Assembly: GCA_038527375.1 (NCBI GenBank)
Contig: JBCBFU010000006.1
Span: forward strand, 20,976 to 84,975
Reading direction: 5' to 3'
DNA: 64,000 nucleotides
Origin: Shimia_B sp038527375
Lineage (GTDB): Bacteria > Pseudomonadota > Alphaproteobacteria > Rhodobacterales > Rhodobacteraceae
The position numbers and the translations under genes were made by a program. Positions 24,334-33,100 of the stretch are shown piece by piece (position 1 is the stretch's first letter; each line of letters starts with the position of its first letter). Under the pieces are notes generated by a model. It did not search any database. It had not been told where the DNA came from and was given only the letters and a program-made list of their open reading frames with translations.

Positions 24334-26066
24334 GTGACGCCCCCTCCCTTCCCGCGGTTGGCCGAGATTTGGCGGAAGTTCTGCACGCGTTCGCGCAGGA
24401 CCTCTTCCTTGGGCCCAAACGCCACGCGCTGACCCTGATCGAGCATCAGCAGCATGTCGCATTCCGCGATGGCCGCCGGGCGGTGGGCCATGATCATGAC
24501 GGCGCGCCCTTCGGCCTTGTAGTCGCGGATCGCCTTATTGAGCGCCTCGGATCCGTCATTGTCGAGGTTCGAGTTCGGTTCATCGAGCACCAGAACGACC
24601 GGGTCGCCATACATCGCGCGCGCAAGCCCGATCCGCTGGATTTGCCCGCCTGACAAGCGGCCCCCGATGGCGCTGACCCGCGTGTCATAACCGTTGGGCA
24701 GTTTGAGGATCATGTCATGGGCTGCGGCCCGTTTGGCCGCGGCATGGACCTGTTCTGCGTCGGGTTGCGATGACAGGCGCGCGATGTTTTCGGCAATCGT
24801 TCCGTCAAAAAGCTGCACCCGCTGGGGCAGGTAGCCGATGAGTTGGCCCAACACATCGGGTTCGTAATTGTCGAGGCTTGCCCCATCGAGGCGGATTTTG
24901 CCGCCTGCCGGGCGCCAGACCCCGGTGATGGCGCGGGCCAGCGTGGATTTGCCCGCGCCCGATGGGCCGATAACGCCCAGCGCCTGACCCGGTTGGAGCG
25001 AGAAGTTCACCGCCCGCAGGGCCGCCTGTTGATCTCCCGGCGGCACGATGGTGGCGTTTTGGACGTCGAGCACGGCGCGAGGGCGCGGAAGGGGCGTGCG
25101 GGCCTGTTCGGGCGGGACCTCGGACAAGATGGCGCGCAGGCCGGTCCAACCTTCGCGGGCGCGCTGCACCAGCGCCCATTGGCCCACCAGTTGTTCGACC
25201 GGGGCAAGGGCGCGGCCCAGCAGGATGGACCCCGCGATCATGGCACCCGCGGTCAATTCGTTTTGCAGCACAAGGTAGGCCCCCAGACCCAGCATCGCCG
25301 ATTGCAGAAACAGGCGGAACGTGCGCGTGGCCGAGGTGAAGGTCCCCCCGATATCCGCCGCCGCGATCCCGTCATCGAGGCTTTGATCGCGGGCCACCTT
25401 CCAGCGTTGGAAGGCTGCGCCGCGCATGCCCAGCGCCTGCACCATCTCACCTTCGCTGCGCAGTTGTTCGGCCAGCAGTTCGGATTTCACCTGCCCACCT
25501 TGGGCGCGCTGCAGGGGCGACTTGGACAGGATCTGGTTGAGGAGGGCGATAACCACCAGCACCGACCCGCCGGCCAGCGCCAGCCAGCCCAGCCATGGGT
25601 GGAACAGGAAGATGCCGAACACAAAGATCGGCGTCCATGGGATGTCGAAGAACGCCATCAGGACGGGCGAGGACAGCAGGCGCTGCACCGCCTCGAGGTC
25701 GCGCAGCCCGGTCGAGGGTTTGGGGTCCACCGCGGCCTTGCGCAGCACCGCCTGAAACACCCGGTGGTCCAGCGCTGATTGGAACCGTGCGCCGACGCGG
25801 CCCATGATCCGGCCCCGGGCATAGTCCAAAAGACCCATGGTCCCGTAAAGGAATGCCACGAGGATCGACAGAGCGATCAGCGTTTCCTCGGACCGTGATC
25901 CCAGCACGCGGTCATAGACCTGCAGCATGTAGATCGGCCCGGTCAGCATCAGCAGGTTCGCGAAGAAGCTGAAGATGCCGACGGTCCAGTACAAACCGCG
26001 GCTTTGACGCCTGACCTGTCTGAGTTCGCTGTCACCTGCGCGGGTGTCGCCTGTTGGAGTGCGCAT
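24330..26066 (-). CDS. Type I secretion system permease/ATPase (PrtD family)
   Basis: A 578-residue ABC half-transporter. Six predicted membrane helices occupy residues 20-300 and the nucleotide-binding domain follows, with Walker A GPSGAGKSTLARAI, signature LSGGQIQRIGLARA and Walker B VVLVLDEPNSNLD. It lacks the N-terminal C39-like domain, placing it in the PrtD/AprD group that exports RTX-type proteins. The ATG at 26066 is used; an upstream in-frame TTG at 26078 lies too close to AAAGGA. It forms an operon with the HlyD gene. Confidence 0.94.
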   Translation of the reverse strand: MRTPTGDTRAGDSELRQVRRQSRGLYWTVGIFSFFANLLMLTGPIYMLQVYDRVLGSRSEETLIALSILVAFLYGTMGLLDYARGRIMGRVGARFQSALDHRVFQAVLRKAAVDPKPSTGLRDLEAVQRLLSSPVLMAFFDIPWTPIFVFGIFLFHPWLGWLALAGGSVLVVIALLNQILSKSPLQRAQGGQVKSELLAEQLRSEGEMVQALGMRGAAFQRWKVARDQSLDDGIAAADIGGTFTSATRTFRLFLQSAMLGLGAYLVLQNELTAGAMIAGSILLGRALAPVEQLVGQWALVQRAREGWTGLRAILSEVPPEQARTPLPRPRAVLDVQNATIVPPGDQQAALRAVNFSLQPGQALGVIGPSGAGKSTLARAITGVWRPAGGKIRLDGASLDNYEPDVLGQLIGYLPQRVQLFDGTIAENIARLSSQPDAEQVHAAAKRAAAHDMILKLPNGYDTRVSAIGGRLSGGQIQRIGLARAMYGDPVVLVLDEPNSNLDNDGSEALNKAIRDYKAEGRAVMIMAHRPAAIAECDMLLMLDQGQRVAFGPKEEVLRERVQNFRQISANRGKGGGVT

Positions 26067-26226
26067 AATCTGGCTCAAATTCCTTTAACCCGCTTATCTC
26101 TATAGCAGAGCAGCGAAAACTGCATGTAGCGTTGTAGTCACATCAACCGTGAATTGAACAGTGGGGGCTTTTGTGTGGTGTCATCCGCCCTATGTCTGCG
26201 TCACGCTATGATTAAAGAGCAGTCCA

Positions 26227-26997
26227 TTGCGCCAACCTGACATTTCACCCGCTTTCAAACGCCCTGGCATCGGCGCCTTTGCGCTGCGCGCGTCGGCCTT
26301 TGCTGCGGTGGTTCTCTTGGCTGGGTGTGCCGCTGCGCCGGCTGATGATCCGCTGGCGGGCGTCAATCGCCCGGTGCATGCGTTCAACAAAGGGCTGGAC
26401 ACGGTGGCCTTGCGCCCCGCATCGCAGGTTTATGGCGCGGTGGCGCCCACCCCGGTCCGGCAGGGCGTGTCGAACTTTGCCGACAACCTGTCCACGCCCG
26501 GCGACATGGTGAACAACGGCTTGCAAGGTGACCTCGACGGCTTTGCGCGCAACACGTTTCGATTGCTGATGAACTCCACCGTCGGCGTGTTGGGCATCTG
26601 GGATGTCGCGAGCGCCATGGGTGTCGAGCCCGAAGAGACCGATTTCGGGGAAACGCTCCATGTCTGGGGCGTGGGTGAAGGCGCCTATGTGGAACTGCCT
26701 GTATTTGGGCCTTCGACGACGCGCGACGCCTTTGGGACAGTCGTCGATTTCGTCATTGATCCGGTCGGAACGACGCTGGACGGCCGCGAGGCGGACTATG
26801 CACTGGGCGCGCGGGTCGGATCGGTTCTGGATACGCGCGAGCGGTTTTCGACCACCATCGATTCCGTGTTGTATGACAGCGCCGACAGCTATTCCCAATC
26901 GCGTCTGATCTACCTGCAAAACCGCCGGTTCGAATTGGGCGGCGATGATGCGCAGCAAACGATTGATACCGAAAGCGATCTCTATGCCGATTTTTGA
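26227..26997 (+). CDS. mlaA: MlaA family lipoprotein (VacJ)
   Basis: A 256-residue outer-membrane lipoprotein of the Mla phospholipid-trafficking pathway. The lipobox LLAGC places the lipidated Cys at residue 34, followed by the family segments DPLAGVNRPVHAFNKGLDT, FADNLSTPGDMVNNGLQGD and TDFGETLHVWGVGEGAYVELPVFGPST. A TTG start is inferred from the AAAGAG six bases upstream. It overlaps mlaC by 14 bases. The inner-membrane MlaFEDB complex is not encoded here. Confidence 0.93.
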   Translation: MRQPDISPAFKRPGIGAFALRASAFAAVVLLAGCAAAPADDPLAGVNRPVHAFNKGLDTVALRPASQVYGAVAPTPVRQGVSNFADNLSTPGDMVNNGLQGDLDGFARNTFRLLMNSTVGVLGIWDVASAMGVEPEETDFGETLHVWGVGEGAYVELPVFGPSTTRDAFGTVVDFVIDPVGTTLDGREADYALGARVGSVLDTRERFSTTIDSVLYDSADSYSQSRLIYLQNRRFELGGDDAQQTIDTESDLYADF

Positions 26998-27589
26998 TGC
27001 CCTGAGCCCTACACGCCGCGCCGTTCTGGCGGGGGCTGCCGCTTCGGTGCTGGCGGGGCCTGCGCTGGCGCTGACTGACCGCGAGGCGCGCGCGCTGATT
27101 GACGGGCTGGTGGGCGAGATCAACACCGTCATCAACTCGGGCAAATCCGAGGCCGGGATGATCCGCGATTTCGAGAACATCTTTAACCGCTATGGGGACG
27201 TGCCCGCGATTGCCCGTACAGTTCTGGGGCAGCCGTTCAATGCGATCTCGAGCGCGGAACAGGCCGCCTACACGACGGCCTTCCGCGGCTACATCAGCCG
27301 CAAATACGGCAAGCGGTTTCGCGAATTCATCGGCGGCCGGATCGAGGTCAACGATGCCCGCGCCGCCGGACGGTTCTTTGAGGTGCGCACGACCGCCTTC
27401 CTGCGCGGCGAGCAGCCGTTTGATCTGACATTCGTCGTGATGGACAGCGGCGGGCAGGATCGCTTTATCAACATGTTGATCGAAGGCGTGAACCTGCTCG
27501 CGACCGAGCGAAACGAGGTGCGCGCGCGGCTTGATCGGGTGGGCGGGTCTGTGCCCGCGCTGACGCAAGCTCTGCAATCAGCGGGTTAA
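26984..27589 (+). CDS. mlaC: MlaC/Ttg2D family phospholipid-binding protein
   Basis: A 201-residue periplasmic shuttle. The N-terminus has a twin-arginine-like signal (SPTRRAVLAGAAASVLAGPALA); the core matches the Tgt2/MlaC domain (DFENIFNRYGDVPAIARTVLG, AYTTAFRGYISRKYGKRF, FVVMDSGGQDRFINMLIEGVNL). It carries phospholipids between the outer-membrane MlaA and the inner-membrane MlaFEDB. The ATG at 26984 lies inside the mlaA coding end. Its stop overlaps that of the convergent penicillin-binding protein gene by 4 bases. Confidence 0.93.
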   Translation: MPIFDALSPTRRAVLAGAAASVLAGPALALTDREARALIDGLVGEINTVINSGKSEAGMIRDFENIFNRYGDVPAIARTVLGQPFNAISSAEQAAYTTAFRGYISRKYGKRFREFIGGRIEVNDARAAGRFFEVRTTAFLRGEQPFDLTFVVMDSGGQDRFINMLIEGVNLLATERNEVRARLDRVGGSVPALTQALQSAG

Positions 27590-29760
27590 TTCCCGCCGAG
27601 GATACCGCGGAGTACATCCAACAACAGATTGTCCTGAGACGGGGCCGGGGCAGGCGCCCGTGCGGGCTGTGTCGGTGCGGGCTGTGGCGCGCGCGCGGGC
27701 CGTGTCATCGGCAAGGGCGCTGGCGGCACCGGGCCGTGGATGCGCGCGACCGTTTCGCGCCAGATATCGGCGGGCAAGCCCGATCCCGTGACCCCGGTAA
27801 GGGGGCGGTTGTCGTCATAGCCCATCCACACACCCACCACGTAGTCCGAGGTAAAGCCGATGAACCATGCATCGCGCGCGGCCTGCGTCGTGCCGGTTTT
27901 ACCCGCGATCTCGAACCCGTCGATGCGGGCGCGGCGGCCTGATCCGGTCTCGACCACTTGATGCATCATGTAGGTCAGCTTGCGCGCGGCCTCTTCAAGG
28001 ATCACGCGTTCGCCGATCCCTCCGGTCGTGTCCATGAGCGGTTCGCGGTCCCCCTGCAGGCGCAGATCGACCAGACCGTAGGGCCGAACGGACGAGCCGC
28101 CGTTCAGGATACCGGCATAAGCCCCCGTCATTTCGATCAACGTGCTCTCGGACGCGCCGAGCGCGAGGGCCGGGCCGTTGGCCAGTTTGCTGTCGATCCC
28201 GAAATCCGAGGCGATGCGCTGAACCAGATCGCGGCCCAACCCTTCGGAGATTTTCACCGCAGGCACATTAAGTGACCGGGCAAGCGCATCAGTCAAAGTC
28301 ACACGGCCCTGAAAGTCGTTGGTAAAGTTGCGCGGCGTGTAAGGCCCCGATCCGGGGACGTTGATGGTATAGGGTTCATCCACGACCGTATCGTTGGGGC
28401 TGTATCCTAGTTCCATCGCGGTGGCGTAGACGAAGGGTTTGAAGGTTGACCCGGTCTGGCGTTTGGCCTGCGTGGCGCGGTTGAAGGCGCCTGCGACCTT
28501 GGTGTCGCGCCCGCCGACCATGGCCCGCACTGAGCCGTCTGCTGACATCACGAGGATCGCGGCCTCGGCCTCGGACCCTTCGCGGACCTTGGTGGAAAAG
28601 ATCAGTTCCATCGCTTCTTCGGCGGCGGCCTGAATGCGGGGGTCGAACGTGGTGCGAATGATGACGTCTTCGGTCGTGTCGCGGGTAAAGAATTCAGGGC
28701 CAGAGGCCATGACCCAATCCGCGAAGTAGCCGCCGATCCGCGCGGCAGCGGCGGTCGACAGGGTGGCGGGATTGGTCTGTGCATCGCGCGCCTGCGCGTC
28801 CGTCAGGTATCCCTGTTCGTTCATCAGCCGCACGACCGTGGCGGCCCGCGCCTGACTGCGTTCCAGATTGTTGGTGGGCGCATAGCGGGTGGGAGCCACC
28901 AAGAGGCCCGCCAACATCGCACCCTCGGCAGGCGTCGCCTCGGCCGCGCTTTTGCCGAAGTACCGTTGCATCGCGGCCTCGAACCCGCGGGCGGTTGACC
29001 CGAGGAAGGCGCGGTTCAGGTAGATCGTGAGGATTTCGTCCTTGGTATATTTGATCTCCATCCCCAGCGCGAAGATCGCCTCGCGCGCTTTGCGCCAGAC
29101 GGTCCCTTCGCGGCATTCGGCCTCGTAGGCGCGCTCGCTCTCCCAGACGTTGGGGTCAAAGGGGTTGTTGAGGCAGATCAGCTTGGCCGTTTGCTGCGTC
29201 AGGGTCGAACCGCCATGGCCCGAAAGCGGTCCGCGCCCTTCGGAGAGGTTGATGCGGATGGCGCTGGCCATGCCGCGCGGGCTGATGCCCAGATGCCGGT
29301 AGAACCGTTTGTCTTCGGTCGCGACCACGGCGTTCACGATGTTCGGGCTGACGGTGTCGGTGGTGACGATCCCGCCGAATTGATCGCCGCGCCACGCAAA
29401 GGTTTCGCCGTTGCGGTCGAGCATGGTGACGGACCCGCGCGCGCGCTGATCGACCAGATCAGCAGCAGGGGGCAGGGTTGCGGCCACGTAAAGCGCGGCC
29501 AGCCCCACGATGACCACCCCGACCAGCGCGCTGCGCCAGGCCAGCGTCCAGATCAGGTGCACGAACCAGCGGACCAGCCGGATGAGCCAGCCCAAGGGCC
29601 CGCGCGGCGTGCTGCGCCCGCGCCCGCCCCCGCCGCGCGCAGGTTTGCGGGGCGTGCGTTTGGCTTTGCTCGGCGCACGTTTTGCGGCCGTGGGGCCTTT
29701 GGGCGCCGCATAGCGCCGATCCGCGACAAGCGGTTTTTTTGGGCGTTTGGAGCTGCTCAT
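27586..29760 (-). CDS. Class A penicillin-binding protein (transglycosylase/transpeptidase)
   Basis: A 724-residue bifunctional murein synthase. A basic Lys/Arg/Pro-rich tail (residues 1-55) precedes one membrane anchor (about 72-95). The GT51 domain has ATEDKRFYRHLG (Glu149, Asp150) and GGSTLTQQTAKL (183-194); the transpeptidase domain has the nucleophile motif STFK at 438-441, a Ser-x-Asn in SLN and the KTG triad in GKTGTTQAARDAWF. It ends in a Pro/Ala-rich tail. This is a PBP1a/1c-like enzyme standing alone. Confidence 0.95.
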   Translation of the reverse strand: MSSSKRPKKPLVADRRYAAPKGPTAAKRAPSKAKRTPRKPARGGGGRGRSTPRGPLGWLIRLVRWFVHLIWTLAWRSALVGVVIVGLAALYVAATLPPAADLVDQRARGSVTMLDRNGETFAWRGDQFGGIVTTDTVSPNIVNAVVATEDKRFYRHLGISPRGMASAIRINLSEGRGPLSGHGGSTLTQQTAKLICLNNPFDPNVWESERAYEAECREGTVWRKAREAIFALGMEIKYTKDEILTIYLNRAFLGSTARGFEAAMQRYFGKSAAEATPAEGAMLAGLLVAPTRYAPTNNLERSQARAATVVRLMNEQGYLTDAQARDAQTNPATLSTAAAARIGGYFADWVMASGPEFFTRDTTEDVIIRTTFDPRIQAAAEEAMELIFSTKVREGSEAEAAILVMSADGSVRAMVGGRDTKVAGAFNRATQAKRQTGSTFKPFVYATAMELGYSPNDTVVDEPYTINVPGSGPYTPRNFTNDFQGRVTLTDALARSLNVPAVKISEGLGRDLVQRIASDFGIDSKLANGPALALGASESTLIEMTGAYAGILNGGSSVRPYGLVDLRLQGDREPLMDTTGGIGERVILEEAARKLTYMMHQVVETGSGRRARIDGFEIAGKTGTTQAARDAWFIGFTSDYVVGVWMGYDDNRPLTGVTGSGLPADIWRETVARIHGPVPPAPLPMTRPARAPQPAPTQPARAPAPAPSQDNLLLDVLRGILGGN

Positions 29761-30069
29761 GACCTCGCCGCCTTACCTCAATACCTGGGCACGCTCTGAT
29801 GGCGTTTGATCCGATATTACTGCCCGCGCAGGCAATTGTCGCGCCGTGATTCCATAGTCTCTCCGTTTCTAATTCGCCTAAATTTTCACCTGTGCGCGTG
29901 ATTTGTGCAAAAAATGTGCAATTGCTTCGGAGATAGGCCGGCAAAACCCCGCCGATTGCTTGAGGAACAGGCACATCCCAAGGTTCCTAGTCGCCGCAAG
30001 ACCCGCGCAGCGCAACTTCTGCCGTTCGCCTGCGTGTGATTGACGACAAAAACGGAAGGGGACTGACCC
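29761..30069. promoter_or_regulatory. 309-bp divergent upstream region of glnK
   Basis: No gene is supported here. The stretch is AT-richer than its surroundings around 29868-29925, which is consistent with promoters for glnK and for the divergent penicillin-binding protein. It contains repeated TGTGC motifs, described separately. A canonical sigma-54 site (TGGCAC-N5-TTGCW) was not found. Confidence 0.5.
29904..29921 (+). promoter_or_regulatory. TGTGCAA direct repeat at one helical turn
   Basis: TGTGCAA occurs at 29904-29910 and 29915-29921, 11 bp apart, with a related TGTGCGC at 29891-29897. The spacing places them on the same DNA face, about 150 bp before glnK. They are candidate sites for a nitrogen regulator such as NtrC, but no consensus match was verified. 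Confidence 0.35.
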
Positions 30070-30408
30070 GTGAAACTGATCATTGCAGCGATCAAACCGT
30101 TCAAGCTCGAGGAGGTCCGCGAGGCGCTGACCACTTTGGGCGTGCGCGGGATGATGGTGACCGAAATCAAGGGCTTCGGCTCGCAGTCGGGCCACACAGA
30201 AATCTATCGTGGCGCCGAATACGCCGTGAACTTTGTGCCCAAGATCAAACTGGAAATCGTGGTGGCCGCCGCAATGGCCGAGCAGGTGGTGGATACCATC
30301 GCCAAGACCGCGAAGACCGACAAGATCGGTGACGGCAAAATCTTCGTCCTCGATGTGGAAAGCGCGCTGCGCGTCCGCACCGGCGAAACCAATGACGACG
30401 CGATCTAA
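30070..30408 (+). CDS. glnK: P-II family nitrogen regulator GlnK
   Basis: A 112-residue trimeric signal protein that senses glutamine, 2-oxoglutarate and ATP. The uridylylation Tyr51 lies in the T-loop (IYRGAEYAVNFVPK), preceded by GHTEIYRG and followed by the DGKIFVLDVESALRVRTGE C-terminal signature. Being directly upstream of amtB, it is GlnK rather than GlnB and is expected to block the ammonium channel when nitrogen is plentiful. The start codon is GTG with a GAAGGGG site upstream. Confidence 0.96.
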   Translation: MKLIIAAIKPFKLEEVREALTTLGVRGMMVTEIKGFGSQSGHTEIYRGAEYAVNFVPKIKLEIVVAAAMAEQVVDTIAKTAKTDKIGDGKIFVLDVESALRVRTGETNDDAI

Positions 30409-30423
30409 GTCGCAGTTGAAGGG

Positions 30424-31755
30424 ATGCTAAAACCAATGAAACTTACGAAACTTCTCCCTGTCGCGGCGACGCTGATCGTTCTGCCGACATTGGGCTTTGC
30501 CCAGGAAGAGGCCGCCCCGACGTTCGACGAGATCGGCCCCTATATCATGACGACGCTGCTGTTCCTTGTGGGCGGCTTCCTCGTGTTCTGGATGGCGGCG
30601 GGTTTTGCCATGCTCGAAGCCGGTCTGGTGCGTTCCAAGAACGTGGCGATGCAGCTGACCAAGAACATCGCACTCTTCTCGATCGCCTCGATCATGTACT
30701 GGCTGGTTGGTTTCAACCTGATGTACCCGGGCGATTTCAACGGCTACTTCGCTCTGAACTTCGTCCCGACCGTGCTCGAGCCGGTGGGTCTGTCGGCGTC
30801 TGAAGCTGCTCTGGACTATGCTTCGGTCGGTTCGGACTTCTTCTTCCAGCTGATGTTCGTTGCTGCCACCGCCTCGATCGTGTCGGGTGCGCTGGCCGAG
30901 CGTATCAAACTGTGGCCGTTCCTGATCTTCGTCGTGATCCTGACGGGTATCATGTACCCGATCTCGGGTTCGTGGCAGTGGGGCGGCGGCTGGCTGTCGG
31001 AAATGGGCTTCTCGGACTTCGCGGGCTCGACCATTGTGCACTCCGTGGGTGGCTGGGCCGCTCTGGCCGGTGCGATCATCCTTGGCGCACGTAAAGGCAA
31101 GTACGGCCCCGACGGCAAGGTTATGCCGATGCTGGGTTCGAACCTCGCGCTCGCTACGCTGGGTACGTTCATCCTGTGGCTGGGTTGGTTCGGCTTCAAC
31201 GGTGGCTCGCAGCTGGCTGCTGGCACCGTGGGCGACATCACCGATGTCTCGCGCATCTTCGCCAACACCAACATGGCCGCCGCGTCGGGTGCTGTTGCAG
31301 CCCTGATCCTGACGCAAGTCATGTACGGCAAGGTTGACCTGACGATGGTCCTGAACGGCGCGCTGGCCGGCCTCGTGTCGATCACGGCAGAGCCTCTGGC
31401 ACCCTCGCTGTTCGGCTCGCTCTGGATCGGTGCAATCGGCGGTGTGATCGTGGTCTTCGGTGTGCCGTTCCTCGACAAGCTGAAGATCGACGACGTCGTG
31501 GGCGCCATCCCGGTTCACCTGTTCGCAGGTATCTGGGGCACCATCGCGGTTGTCTTCTACAACGGTGACGCGTCCATCGTGGCACAGGTAACCGGCATCA
31601 TCGCCTACGGTGTGTTCACCTTCGTGGTCGCCCTGGTGGTCTGGATCATCCTGAAAGGCCTGATGGGTATCCGCGTCAGCGAAGAGGGCGAAATGGCGGG
31701 TCTCGACAGCTCCGAGCTGGGCATGGACGCCTATCCCGACTTCTCCAAAGGCTAA
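30424..31755 (+). CDS. amtB: Ammonium transporter
   Basis: A 443-residue channel with a signal peptide (residues about 1-25, ending LGFAQ) and eleven membrane helices that transport ammonium. Family marks include LVRSKNVAMQLTKNIA, DFAGSTIVHSVGGWAALAGAI and the twin-His helix region VGAIPVHLFAGIWGT. It begins 15 bases after glnK, forming the classic glnK-amtB operon controlled by nitrogen status. The start could also be ATG at 30436, which has better spacing from the GAAGGG site. A terminator follows. Confidence 0.97.
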   Translation: MLKPMKLTKLLPVAATLIVLPTLGFAQEEAAPTFDEIGPYIMTTLLFLVGGFLVFWMAAGFAMLEAGLVRSKNVAMQLTKNIALFSIASIMYWLVGFNLMYPGDFNGYFALNFVPTVLEPVGLSASEAALDYASVGSDFFFQLMFVAATASIVSGALAERIKLWPFLIFVVILTGIMYPISGSWQWGGGWLSEMGFSDFAGSTIVHSVGGWAALAGAIILGARKGKYGPDGKVMPMLGSNLALATLGTFILWLGWFGFNGGSQLAAGTVGDITDVSRIFANTNMAAASGAVAALILTQVMYGKVDLTMVLNGALAGLVSITAEPLAPSLFGSLWIGAIGGVIVVFGVPFLDKLKIDDVVGAIPVHLFAGIWGTIAVVFYNGDASIVAQVTGIIAYGVFTFVVALVVWIILKGLMGIRVSEEGEMAGLDSSELGMDAYPDFSKG

Positions 31756-31785
31756 CCTCCCTTCCGGTTAGGCTTACAACTGGCT

Positions 31786-31817
31786 CCGGCGCCGAGATGC
31801 GCCGGGGCTTTTTCTTT
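31786..31817 (+). terminator. Rho-independent terminator after amtB
   Basis: CCGGCGC (31786-31792) pairs perfectly with GCGCCGG (31799-31805) over a 6-base loop and is followed by GGCTTTTTCTTT. It closes the glnK-amtB operon. Confidence 0.85.
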
Positions 31818-31856
31818 GGCTTTTTCTATTGCGCATGGCGGTCTAGATTACCGTCC

Positions 31857-32996
31857 ATGACGCAGCATCCCAAAATCCCCGACGCCGCCACGGAGTTGGC
31901 GCAGATGGTCGCCCAACCGTTCGAGACCGCTCGGACCATGCCGCCGAGCGTCTACACGTCCGAGGCGTTTCTGAAACGCGAGATCGACCAGATCTTTGCC
32001 CGCGAATGGGTTTGCATCGGGCGCGCGGACGGGCTGGCCAATCCGGGCGATTACGTGACCATGGATCTGGCGGGACGGCCCATCATGGTGGTGCGGCGTG
32101 CCGACGGCACGCTGGCCGCGCAATCTAATGTCTGCCTGCACCGGATGACGACGATGCTGGAGGGGGAAGGGAACACCAAGACCATCGTGTGCCCGTATCA
32201 CGCGTGGACCTATGGGCTGGACGGCGCGCTGCGCGGGGCGCCCGGCATGGGGCGCAATGATGGGTTTGACCGGGGCGACTATTGCCTGCCGCAAATCCGC
32301 TGCGCCGATTGGCTGGGCTGGGTGATGGTGTCGCTGAACCCCGATGCGCCCGAGCCGGGCGAGGGGCTGCGCGATCTGGAAGAGCTGATCGGCACCTACC
32401 GGATGGAAACCTATGGTCAGACCTTCCGCGAGCATCACCACTGGAACACGAACTGGAAGGTGTTGGCTGAGAATTTCATGGAGAGCTACCACCTGCCCGT
32501 CTGCCATGCGGGCACGATCGGCGGGTTTGTCGATCTCGAAGAGATGGACTGCCCGCCGGGTGGGCGGAACTGGAATTACCACTCGCTGCTAAAAGACCCG
32601 GACGCGCCGCTGACCAATGCGCATCCCGACAATACCGAGTTGGAGGGCGACCTGCGCCGCACGACGGTTCTGTTTACCGTCTATCCCAGCCTGTTGGTCA
32701 CGCTGACGCCCGGGTATTTCTGGTACCTGTCCCTGCTGCCAGATGGCGTCGATCACGTGAAGATCATCTATGGCGGCGGGCTGTCACCTGATTACGTGAA
32801 TGATCCCGAAAGCCAGAAACACTTTGCGCAGCTCAAATCCCTGCTCGACCGGGTAAATGACGAGGATCGGGGTTGCACCGAGGCGGTCTATAAAGGGCTG
32901 ACATCGCCCTTTGCGACCGCGGGCCACCTGAGCCACCTGGAGCGCCCGCTCTATGATTTTGCGACGTGGATCAATGAGAAGGTGCAGCGGGGATAA
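31857..32996 (+). CDS. Rieske-type aromatic ring-hydroxylating/N-demethylating oxygenase, alpha subunit
   Basis: A 379-residue oxygenase. The Rieske cluster ligands are Cys93, His95, Cys112 and His115 (CLHRM and CPYHAW). The mononuclear iron site has His212 and His217 in NFMESYHLPVCH, with Glu209 at the position usually held by the bridging Asp. Glu there is known from carnitine and glycine-betaine oxygenases, so a quaternary-amine substrate is plausible. No reductase gene is adjacent. The ATG at 31857 starts a family-length protein. Confidence 0.9.
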   Translation: MTQHPKIPDAATELAQMVAQPFETARTMPPSVYTSEAFLKREIDQIFAREWVCIGRADGLANPGDYVTMDLAGRPIMVVRRADGTLAAQSNVCLHRMTTMLEGEGNTKTIVCPYHAWTYGLDGALRGAPGMGRNDGFDRGDYCLPQIRCADWLGWVMVSLNPDAPEPGEGLRDLEELIGTYRMETYGQTFREHHHWNTNWKVLAENFMESYHLPVCHAGTIGGFVDLEEMDCPPGGRNWNYHSLLKDPDAPLTNAHPDNTELEGDLRRTTVLFTVYPSLLVTLTPGYFWYLSLLPDGVDHVKIIYGGGLSPDYVNDPESQKHFAQLKSLLDRVNDEDRGCTEAVYKGLTSPFATAGHLSHLERPLYDFATWINEKVQRG

Positions 32997-33062
32997 CGCG
33001 CTGCGCGCGGCTGGCGAGATCCTCTTGCGCGCTCTCTGGAGATTTTTTGGAAAGATGAAGGT

Positions 33063-33092
33063 GGCGCGGCCGGTGTTCACACCGGTCGCGCC
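33063..33092. terminator. Long hairpin between convergent genes
   Basis: GGCGCGGCCGGTGT (33063-33076) and ACACCGGTCGCGCC (33079-33092) are inverted copies over 14 bp with one G-U pair. It sits between the Rieske gene and the aminotransferase gene. It is probably a shared bidirectional terminator, although the T tracts on both sides are poor. Confidence 0.6.
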
Positions 33093-33100
33093 ATGTCTTT

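Noticed and set aside
29761..30069. Sigma-54 promoter for glnK
   Set aside because: No TGGCAC-N5-TTGCW match was found; only the TGTGC repeats were noted.
30427..31518. A 363-residue minus-strand frame opposite amtB
   Set aside because: It is antisense to amtB and full of His/Arg/Asp runs, which is a codon-mirror effect.
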